NCBI GenBank assembly: GCA_033239005.1
Contig: BSQZ01000079.1
Span: 1,775,501-1,839,500, forward strand
DNA length: 64,000 bases
DNA from: Lamellibrachia satsuma
Lineage: Eukaryota > Annelida > Polychaeta > Sabellida > Siboglinidae
Direction of reading: 5' to 3'
The position numbers and the translations under genes are program-made. Below, piece by piece: positions 24,101 through 36,100 of the stretch (within the stretch, counting starts at the first letter, position 1; every line of letters starts with the position of its first letter). The notes below the pieces were generated by a model. The model searched no databases. It saw only the letters and a list, made by a program, of their open reading frames with translations, and was not told where the DNA came from.

Positions 24101-27100
24101 ACCTGGAACTAAACCCTTCTGTATGTGTGATCCAGATGGCCTGGTAGACTGTCAAGACCCAGACTGCTGCATCAGTATCTCGTGCAAGGAGAGTATCCAC
24201 TGCCTGACCTCAGCTGACCCGATGGAAATCCTCCTGAGGAAACAGCCTCCCAGTAGCACCGCTTCCTTCTACGAGAGGATGCGCTTCCTCATTGAGGACG
24301 ACAGCGTCCAGAACTACGCCACGCTCGGCTCATTCAACCACAGGTGGGTGGTAGCCTTTCAGCTTTGTTGCATTTCTCATGTCCAGAACAGCTTTAAGAA
24401 GCAGCTTAAGAATCTTCTTTTTAAACGTGCATTTTCTCTTTAAATCTCATTTGTGTGGATTATTGGCTAGTTATGGATTCACGCAACTTTTACCTCGATG
24501 ACACATATTTTAGTATCCACACTTAACTGTTAGTATTCACTTTTAACTTGTATTTAATAAATCTGTTTATGTATTATTTTTTATCATTATTATTTTAAAT
24601 AAAGTTCATGTATTAATGTTTTAGTGTTATAATTCACCTTTAAATGGTCAAAGTGGCCAGATTTATGGCATAGATAAATGCTGTTGTGCAGGATAAGTGA
24701 AGACCATTCTTGCCGATTACATTAAAACAGTTTTATTTTAGAAGTACACACATCGGAGCCGATGCTCAATAATCAGGTTTTCTATGCAGCCAAGTGTCCG
24801 TAATCCGGGGCAAGGTCATCACAAGTGATGGTAGCCCTCTGATTGGGGCGCGAGTGAGTGTCCTCACCCAGCCTCTCTATGGATTCACCCTGACTCGGGA
24901 ACTTGGCCTGTGAGTACGATATAATTTGATTCCTGCAATTGTGTGTTTTGTTTACAGCACTTGTTTATAAAGGGCATATTTTCAGTCCAATTAAATCAGA
25001 GTGGCAAAGTGACGCCTCACAGTGTGAATCAGTTCTTTTATTGTTTTAATAAATAAACTTTTGGTGTACACGTATTAGAACAGATTTCAATACATTTTTC
25101 AGGGTCTCATATGTTATTTATTCATGACTGTTGTGGCAGGTTAGGAATTATATGTAAAGAATAAAATGCTGTGGGAAATCTCAATATATTTATGCAGTTA
25201 ATGATTACTTTCTTGAACCCTAAAATAGATGTTATAAATGTTTCTGTGTCTTCTAGGAAGATTAAAACACAGGGATGTATTATATAAAACAAAGCATTGT
25301 GATCAGACAAGTATTTATAAATATTATTTATTAATTAATTAGTAGTTAATTATTATATTGTACTATTTTTTATTAATAGTAGCAGTAGTAGTATTTTACC
25401 CTTAATTTGTTTGTTTATTTAGCAATACATTTTTAATATGCTGTGAAGTGCCACGAACAATGTTGGATCTGGCTCTAATAAAACATTATTACTATTAATG
25501 TCCAGTTGCCACCCTTTGATAGTGTCCATTCTCCCCGCAGGTTTGACATGCTGGTGAACGGGGGTGGGTCAGTTACCCTGCTCTTCCAGCGACACCCCTT
25601 CGAGGAGAAACAGACGACGGTAATGGTTCCCTGGAACCACATCGTCACGATGGATGCCGTGACCTTGACCTTGGCGGGGGAGGCGGCAATGATGGAGGAG
25701 TGTGAGGACAATGTGCATGATTACTACGACCTGCAACCCGTGATACTGTCGACCTGGCAACATACCCAGCTGGGGGCGTGTCCCTCTAGGAGCACCATCA
25801 TCCCTGAGTCACAGGTATACAAACACAGTGTATTCAACCTACCCCCAGGGAGGTATTAAGCATGCAGTATGCTTGAAACAATTTTAGATACAACAAATTT
25901 CACAAAATCTGTTCTAGTAAGCGTACACCAAAGTTCCTGTCTCATTGCGATGAGGAAATTGCTTCACGCCAGGTGATGCCACTTTTAAATTGGTTCACGC
26001 CAGATGGTGCCATGCCTTCTTGTAGACAATGTTTGCTTGGTAATGGCTACATCGAAAAAGTGTGTTGCTCAGAATTGGAGATATACATATTTTGGTCAAC
26101 CATTTGTGATTACGATATGTTTAAAATTACTTATAAGTTAAACATTAGGCACCAGGTGGCAGTGGCGAGGCAGGCAAACAACCATCAACGCCGATATGCA
26201 GCATCCGTTCTAACAGACAGACATATTATTGGCCACATGACACACAAATATGAGGAGAATTGGTGAAAAAGATACGAGAGCACTGCAAGGTCTGCTGGGA
26301 TAGGTGGAACAATGACTATGTTGCTGAGTCTTGACATCAGTGCAGAGGAAATTACAATATAGATCCCATAGTCAAGATTCGAGGTTGCTGTTTAAAAAAC
26401 GGATGTTACCATGTATGCTTAATAGGTCGAATATGCAGTGTCGTATCTAGGATCTCACAAAGGGGGGCCGAAATGGAGAGCAAGAGGGGAGGCCAAAAGG
26501 GGGGACAGCTTGGTCACCCATTGTTTTTCCATGCTGGCGCAAGAGATTACATATGAAAACAATTAAGCGTAAGCTAAGGGGGGCGTGGCCCAATTGCCCC
26601 CCATAAATATAGTATTTATAAAAGGTGTATCCCTGTACATCTTCAGGTACTACAGGAGAGTATCCGTGTACCAGGCACGGAGGTGTACCTGGTGTATCAC
26701 AGCAGCGAGACGCCGGGCTACATGTCAACCATCATGGTCATGTTGACCCCAGGACACATCCCAGTCAACCTCACTGTCATCTACCTGCGAGTCTCAGTCG
26801 AGGGACTTGTCTTTGAGAAGATGTTTGAGGCAGACACTGAGCTTAAGTACAAGTTCGCCTGGGACCGCAGGAACGCTTACAACCAGAAGGTCTACGGCAT
26901 CGTCACGGCAACAGGTTAGTTGTGTTCTTCCTCATTATAAGGGAGTAAGGCTGGTTCATGTACTGCTGCACCTCCCTGGTTGCTATCCCTTTCCATGTCT
27001 CCCATCTATTGTCACATGTTATTTATTTTAATCATCGCTATTACTGTTTCTAGATTAATGCGTTAAATTGTCTTTTACTAGATGATAATTGATATAAAAA

Positions 27101-30100
27101 CGTTTTGTTTAGTTGCCGTGGGTTACAGTAGCTGTAATCGTGTGTTCTGTTTGTAGTTGCCGTGGGTTACAAGTACGGTAGCTGTAATCGTGTGTTCTGG
27201 GAGACTCAGTCAGCTACTATGAGTGGCTATGACATCACATCATCTGAGATCGGAGGCTGGAACCTGCACATTCACCACACGTACAACTTTGAAGAAGGTG
27301 CAGTGAACTCTGCTTAATAGAATCATGAATCAGCCGTTTAGTAGATTCAAAATGACTCGGACTGAATCATTCACTATTCACGTTTTGATGAAATGCACTG
27401 GTTGTCAGTAGACCTGTGACGGTAATATTCCGCACATAATTTTCTCAGTGTTACTATCCTTGAAGGCTTGACGCTTGATGAAATTAAATGTAATCAAGAG
27501 CTAACGTTGTGTAAAATTGTCTATGAAAGTGAAATTTTGGGCCAAAATGTAATGAAATTACTTGTATTGCTATCACCAATATTAAGTTTCATCACTAATA
27601 TGATTTCTTTGTTATGATTAAGATTACATCAGCTGTAATTATAATCGTAATCATAACAAGAATTATTTTCAAAAGTGTATTAATAATTTGCTTGTAATCA
27701 CTGTAATATACCGTAATAACTGTTATTTGCTACATGTAACTGAAATCAAGATTTTATTATCAAATGTTGCCATCGTTATGACAGGCATTCTGCACAAGGG
27801 CGATGGTACAAACTTGTACTTGAAAGAGAGGCCACGCAAGATCATTACAGTTCTCGGCAACGGAAAGCGGCGCCCCCTGAACTGTAGCAGCTGCAACGGG
27901 ATTGCAACAACAAGTGAACTACTGGCACCAGTGGCGCTAGCTAGTGGCCGTGATGGAAGTCTGTACGTCGGAGACTTCAACTATGTGAGGAAACTGAGTG
28001 CAAATAGGAAGGAAGTGACGAGTATACTACAGTTGAGGTGAGAAGATGGGGTGTGACACTTGTAATAAGAATGTTCAGCATGCCAAACTTGTAATGTTTT
28101 TTGTAGAAATTGTGATCTATGTCACCAAAATGGAACATTTTCCTGGGGATTCCCTGTGTAGTTTCTACGCATACATGTTCACAATGTGTAGAAGCCATTC
28201 TACCCATACATTACAAGTCATTCTACCCATACATTACAAGCCGTTTTACCCATACATTACAAGCCATTCTACCCATACATTACAAGCCATTCTATCCATA
28301 CATTACAAGCTGTTCTACCCATACATTACAAGCCATTCTGCCCATACATTACAAGCCATTTTACCCATACATTACAAGCCTTTCTACCCATACATTACAA
28401 GCCTTTCTACCCATACATTACAAGCCGTTCTACACATACATTACAAGCCGTTCTACCCATACATTACAAGTTGTAAGTTCATTGTATTCTTGTGGTATTT
28501 CTACTCCTAGTATGGATAAAAATGTTTAGTTATAACTCAACATTTCTGCTATAATTGTGAGACAGAAGTAGTTAGATAAAGGAAACTGAGTGAGGGGGTA
28601 TCACTGGGTAATGCCTAAAATAAAATCTGTAACTAATCGATGCAAATGTTTTGTTTCAAAGTCCATGCAAAGTTTTTCGAAGAGAATACAAATTGTACAC
28701 ATCCACCAAAATGTGCACACGTCTGACTGCTGGTACTGAGAGATGTCTAGTTGTGACATGTTTATTGTTCTTGTTGTAGCATGTCGGAAGTTCCCTACAA
28801 GTATTACATGATGGTCAGCCCCCTCAACGGCAAACTCTACATCTCAGACTTCGAGAGCCATCGAATCATCCAGGTAAGGCATCCATTGCAACAGTCTTTA
28901 TCTTGATGTTGCATTTTATGTGTACTTTACTTGACCCATAATAACATGCATACACGCATCCATGCATACACACATACACACGTACATGCATACACGCATA
29001 CACACATACATGCATCCACGCACACACACATACATGCCATGACAGTTTCATACAATCACACAACATACACATGTACACTTTTATATTCGTATGTAATGTA
29101 ATAGCATTACTATTTAAAAAACCAACAGATTCATTATTGGTCAGGGAGACTATAATCTCCTTATCAGGCTGTTGATAAATTTACAATACAGTTATTTTTT
29201 CTTCTTCAATTTGTCAAATTAATAAACTTGTCATCTGCCACCAGGTGAAGACAATGGGAACAGTGCGAGACCTTCGGGGCAACTACGAGGTGATCGCGGG
29301 AACTGGGGCGCAGTGTGTGCCTGGTGACCCCGACCGATGTGGCGACGGTGGGATGGCCAACAGGGCGAAACTCTTCCACCCCAAGGGTGAGTAGCAGCTA
29401 GAGTGATACCTAACTTCATTCATTTATTTACATACAATTTAATGCTCTAATATTTGATTGCATTTAATGTTTTATACATCGTTTAATATGTACTTACATG
29501 TAATATTCAATCTCTGTGGTTGGAAATCAAAATAAACTTATTATTATTGGTCAAAATAAACTTTCTGTTATTTCCCCACTTACCCAGGCATTGCAGTCAA
29601 CAAGAATGGAGTTGTGTATTTTGCGGATGGCGCAAATATCCGCCAGGTCACCACAGATGGGAAGATTGACACTGTGATAGGAAACCAGGCCCAACCAGCC
29701 TACTGGAAGCCCCTCCCTTGTGGGAAGTTGCTCTCCCACCGTGAGGTAAGTTAGACAGTATTTAGTTCAGGTATAAATGTTTTCCGAAACAGAACCCTTT
29801 TTATAAGATTTAAAACCCAAACTGAAACTGATGTCTAGTTGTGATTTATCCAATGCATTTTTATTCATCCAGTTAGCCAATGATAGTCTGGCTATTATTT
29901 ATTCATCCAGTTAGCCAATGATAGTCTCTGGCTATTATTTATTCATCCACTTAGCCAATGATAATCTCTGGCCATTATTTATTAATTCAGTTAGCCAATG
30001 ATAATCTCTAGCTATTATTTATTCATCCAGTTAGCCAGTGATAGTCTCTTGTTGTTATTTATTCATCCAGTTAGCCAATGATAGTCTCTTGTTATTTATT

Positions 30101-33100
30101 CATCCAGTTAGCCAATGATAGTCTCTGGCTATTATTTATTCATCCAGTTAGCCAATTATAGTCTCTGGCTATTATTTATTCATCCACTTAGCCAGTTATA
30201 GTCTCTGGTTATTATTTATTCATCCAGTTAGCCAGTGATAGTCTCTGGTTGTTATTAATTCATCCAGTTAGCCAGTTATAGTCTCTGGCTGTTATTTATT
30301 CATCCAGTTAGCCAGTGATAGTCTCTGGCTATTATTTATTCATTCAGTTAGCCAATGATAGTCCCTGGCTATTATTTATTCATCCACTTAGCCAGTGATA
30401 GTCTCTGGCTATTATTTATTCATCCAGTTAGCCAGTGATAGTCTCTGGCTATTATTTATTCATCCAGTTAGCCAATGATAGTCCCTGGCTATTATTTATT
30501 CATCCAGTTAGCCAATGATAGTCCCTGGCTATTATTTATTCATCCAGTTAGCCAATGATAGTCCCTGGCTATTATTTATTCATCCAGTTAGCCAATGATA
30601 GTCCCTGGCTATTATTTATTCATCCAGTTAGCCAGTGATAGTCTCTGGCTATTATTTATTCATCCAGTTAGCCAGTGATAGTCTCTGGCTATTATTTATT
30701 CATCCAGTTAGCCAATGATAGTCCCTGGCTATTATTTATTCATCCAGTTAGCCAATGATAGTCCCTGGCTATTATTTATTCATCCACTTAGCCAATGATA
30801 GTCCCTGGCTATTATTTATTCATCCAGTTAGCCAATGATAGTCCCTGGCTATTATTTATTCATCCAGTTAGCCAATGATAGTCCCTGGCTATTATTTATT
30901 CATCCAGTTAGCCAATGATAGTCCCTGGCTATTATTTATTCATCCAGTTAGCCAGTGATAGTCTCTGGCTATTATTACTACAATTATGCAGATAAGATCT
31001 ATGTATCTTGCAGTCCTCCTCATCTGTAAATGTCTTCTTTCTATCATAACTGTTCGTAATTTATTAACAGAAATTAGTACTTATAACGGAGATTAATCCC
31101 AGTTCGTGAATTTTATGTTGAGATAAGATATTGTCCAATTGAGAAAGGACATGTAATTTCACGTCACGTCACATGTTCAACCCCTGTTGCTAGGTGACAC
31201 TGATCACGTGTTCAACCCCTGTTGCTAGGTGACACTGATCACATGTTCAACCCCTGTTGCTAGGTAAAACTGATCACGTGTTCAACCACTGTTGCTAGGT
31301 GACACTGATCACATGTTCAACCACTGTTCCTGGGTGACACTGTTCATATGTTCAACCCCTGTTGCTAGGTGACACTGACCACATGTTCAACCACTGTTGC
31401 TAGGTGACACTGATCACATGTTCAACCACTTTTGCTAGGTGACACTGATCACATGTTCAACCACTGTTCCTGGGTGACACTGATCACATGTTCAACCCCT
31501 GTTGCTAGGTAACACTGATCACATGTTCAACTACTGTTGCTAGGTAACACTGCAATGGCCGACAGCCCTTGCAATCAACCCCCTTGACAACACGCTGCAC
31601 ATCGTCGACAACAACATGGTTCTGAAACTGACACCAGATGGCAAAGTAGTGGTGGTTGCGGGTCGATTGCTCCACTGTCCACCGAAGCGCGCCAACGTGA
31701 GCTCTCTACTGACGGAGGAGCAATCAGGACCACAGCTAGCAACAGACGTCATTTTAAAATCGCCACAACACATCACGTTTGCACAGAACGGTGACTTGTA
31801 TATCGTGGAGAGTGACGGGAAAAGCATCAATCGAGTGCGTGTCGTTACGAGCGGTGGTATGATCATGCACTACGCTGGCGCACAGTCCAAGTGTGATTGC
31901 AGTGACCCCTTGTGTTCATGTTACGATGCACAGCAGGTATTACTTACTTTACTTACTTACATTTGCCATCAACAAAACTTTGTGCCATCTTCCTAGTTCA
32001 TTCCATATGTAGCACTTCTTAAGATCTCACCGACAGCTTCTTCTCATCAATTTGGGGGTTCCATGTGAATAATTGTCTGGTGATACTGGAGGGCGTGATA
32101 CTATAGGGGGATTTCTGAGTGTGTGTCCAATCGACATCCATTTTTTCATCTTAATTTCTTTCTCCACTGGAAGCTTTTTGATCCTTGTCCAGAATGTTGT
32201 TGCCAACCTTGTCCAGAACTTTGTTGCCAACCTTGTCCAGAATGTTGTTGCCAACCTTGTCCAGAATGTTGTTGCCAACCTTGTCCAGAATGTTGTTGCC
32301 AACCTTGTCCAGAATGTTGTTGCTAATCTTGTCCAGTATGTTGTTGCCAACCTTGTCCAGAATGTTGTTGCTAACCTTGTCCAGAACGTTGTTGCTAACC
32401 TTGTCCAGAACGTTGTTGCTAACCTTGTCCAGAACGTTGTTGCTAACCTTGTTAGACCATTTTAAATACATGCATCATTCTGTGCAGGTTCTTGCGACCA
32501 ATGTCCTGTTACACTCCCCGACGGCAGTCACGATCACCCCCGACAATGTGCTGCACATTGCGGACATGGGCAACCTGCGCATTCACTCGATCGTCGCAAC
32601 TCTACCTGAGCCAAACCGAATGGGGCAGTACCACGTGCTCTACCCCCAGACACAGGAACTCTATGTGTTCAATCGCTACGGCCAACACATCGCCACTCGC
32701 AACCTCATCACCGACATGTTCATGTACAATTTTACGTACAACGTTAACTCCTACTACGGGAAACTCGTGCGTGTTGTCGACAGCGGGGGAAAAACCCTGA
32801 CTATCAAACGTGATTACACGACCCAGGCGAAGGAGATCGTGCCACCAGGGGGCACCCACTGCAAGTTCATGATGGACAACATGGGACAGCTGCAGATGTT
32901 GGTTGCCGCTAACAACGCCACGGTGCGGTTCAGTTACCTTGGCAACACTGGTTTGTTGGAGAGTAAGGAGACAAGCGAAGGTCACACGTTCCTGTATGAG
33001 TACGATAACATCGGTCGCCTAGCAACCGTTGTCCAGCCAACGGGAGAACGGACAGTGTTGAATACGGATGTCGATCCGACTGGGGTCATCGCTCGACTCA

Positions 33101-36100
33101 ACACTAATGGCAAAGACAAGGTCGCCATGACAACCAATGGCAACATGTTCTCCATATTGAATGGTGAGGGTAAATTTAATGCTGATGTTTTTTGCAGTTT
33201 AAATAAATGTGCAGCATTGTGACAGTCAAGAATGAATGTGTCAATAACAGATGTAATTAAGAAATATTAGATTAGTACCATCTATTATAATATTACTAGT
33301 ACTTAACAAACAAGCTTCAGACTAATCCAAGCTGAGAGAAAAGATGAAATGTAATTTATACAAGTTATAATCAAGTTCTCCTAAGTCATGTCCTACCAGG
33401 AATTGCACTGCAGATAACTATACCTATTTATGTATTTCTTTGAATATATAGAAATACCTGTTTACTGCTGTTAATTCGAATGAGAACTAAGTTTTTTGTG
33501 AGGCAAACAAGTGACTAATATTTTATTTTAATATTTGATGCTATTTACAATACAATCCACAGGTCAGTCTCGAACAAAGGTATCATACTTGCACGATGGT
33601 GCCCTCGTGGTGGAGTACCCATTTAAGATGGCGATCACCCTGGAGACGAGCCCGCACCCATTGCTAAGCACCCAACATCAGCTGCACGTGAAGCGCAAGA
33701 TCATCCTCCCCGACAACTTGGTTCACCGCCTCGAGTGGCGCTACTATCTGCGGCGTGAACGCAAGAACCAGGATGGCAAGGTCATCGACAAGATAGGTCG
33801 GCGAATGCGGGTAGGCAAAGCGCCATCTAGTAGGCATCGTGGTAGGGCCCGATCAGCCACTGCTGCCGCCGCTGCCATTGTGCATGCTGAGTCCATCACC
33901 GCACGTCGCCCTCCCCCCAGTGCGCGCCCCTCGGGGTACGAGGGTAAAATGCTTATGGTAGGTCAAGCAAGGTCACTGACACCGCATGCTCAGAGTACAG
34001 GGGCCAGTTTCACAAAGCATCCATACCGTACGAACCTTCTCAATTTACAGAATTTTCATAATTCCATAAAGTTGTTCCATACAGTTGTTCATAATGCTCT
34101 GTGTGTTCTACAATTGTTCCTAGTTACGTAATGTTCGTCAACCGTCCACATTAGTTCTTTTGTACGGTACAAAAGCTGCATGAAACCAGCTCCAGGGCAA
34201 CCACAAAAATGCATATCATACAACTTATTATACTGTCTGTATTTTTTATTACAAATGACAATCTTCAGTGCACATTTCACTCAAATGATGCATGATTACT
34301 GTGGAAAATTGTGTAGAGATAACTTTAATGTACTTGATTTGGTCAAGGTTTGAGTACATGGTCCAAAATTTGCACTCGGTGCTGCAGACACACTTGAATT
34401 TGTCACACTAATCCCCAGACTATTAAATAACATCTACCTAGGAGACAACGTCTACCTAGGAGACCACAACGTCTTCCTAGGAGATCGCACTCCATAGGTG
34501 ATCTAATCATAAAAATCTGACAAAATCCGTTCAATTACTGCAGCCAAATGTTGTATTCATATTTTAACATCCAATTCAAGTGTGTTCAGCTTCATCAGGA
34601 GTATTTCTTGTGGTCGCCCGAACGTTTCTATTGTTTTCAGGTTAGTTGCTAATATTAAAAACAGTTCATTAGAAATACATCATCACATTTGCTGCTGCAT
34701 TTCTAATGAATATGTGATCTGTATATTCATTAAAAGTACAAAGTCTGATGGTTTTCATTGTACATTTGTGTTATATAATGTACATTGTATCCTAACATAT
34801 AATGTACATTGTATCCTGACATGTAATGTACATTATATCCTAACACATTGACTGCCAAAATGTGTTTTCCAATAAACTTGTGATTTGATTCGAATCATTC
34901 AAATTTCAAAAACAATTAATTACCACACACTTGGGCTCTCAGGTTGTTAGAATAGATACAATTTATGAAAAAATTTTACAATAAAAACAATCAGACTACT
35001 TTTAATGAGTAGTAGATATAACGAGTGCAGAATGTTTACTAATAAATGTGGATGTTTAGTCATTGACATCATTCCCAGATGACTGTGAAACAAACTGACT
35101 AGTTGTGATACATAAACAAAATGACTAATTGTGTTCCGTAGCTGTATGAAACCTGAAATGTTTTAGCAAGCATGGTGTCCACACTGACATAATAATGCTG
35201 TGGTTTGTTGATAGGTTGGCATGGTAACGATATCTCTAACACATTTTTTATATTTAGCAGAATTGATTGACAGATTCCACCATGGCTGTATGTCTGTCTG
35301 TTTGCTATTACTCTATGACAGCTGTCAATTAAATCTGACTGATAATTTCAACCAAAACTGTCAATTAAACTTGACTGATATGTTCCACTTTAACCATCAA
35401 TCAAACTGAATTGATACCTCAGCAGTGTGGAATTCTATTTTGTATGAGTAATTCCTTTCAACTTTGCTTTCACTGAAAAGGGCAATTTAGATTGGTCCAA
35501 TGAATTTGAATCAGTAAACGAATAACCTTGCCTAATACATTTGCTACAAGCATTCCCCCTACGTCCCAATTAAAACATCTTAAAAGGCCTCATAGAATTT
35601 CTGCTGTGAACTTCTGCTTGTGAACATTTCTTCTCTACAATTCTTCCCTTCCGTTTTCCAACTTAAATATTTTGATCGACAATTTCAGCAGAAGACAGAG
35701 AATTGAAATGAATTTTCATGTTCAAATTAAATTATGCCAAGTTATGAGTTATGATAAATGCGCAGAAATCTTTTAAACTGAGATTTCCGTCTTCTCTCAT
35801 TTCACACTGTCACAACTGTTCTCTATCATTTACTTTCACTGCACTCTAGACTCTATTTCTGTTTCCCTGCAACAAAGCCTTCTATCCCGCACCTCCCTTC
35901 TGTCTTTCACTTTCCTCAATCCATGTTTACCACCCTAGAGACGCTCCTTCCCTGTTTGATACAGTAGCCTTGAGAGCTTCTCTCCTAGTTTCCTCCTTCC
36001 AATCTTCCCCACTGCAAGGGCTTCTTCAGCTTCTGCTCATAGACAGTTCTTCTCTCCCGATAAAGGCCAGGTTACACGAGCGATTAACTGTCCAGTTGGT

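Larger units (their letters stand above)
23035..24135 (+). other. Teneurin intron with 25-bp array and MITE-like element
   Basis: A 25-bp array lies at 23460-23745. A MITE-like element at 23773-24018 has an inverted relative at 25906-26435. The remainder is AT-rich without coding signal. Confidence 0.7.

Noticed and set aside
32188..32490. 24-bp array before exon 20 as a sixth splice-boundary-derived repeat
   Set aside because: GTTGTTGCCAACCTTGTC against exon start GTTCTTGCGACCAATGTC agrees at only 13 of 18 positions, and the acceptor context differs, so I do not count it.
32185..33222. 345-codon frame joining the 24-bp array to exon 20
   Set aside because: The array part is intronic; the exon begins after GTGCAG at 32487, and the frame past 33163 runs beyond the donor.
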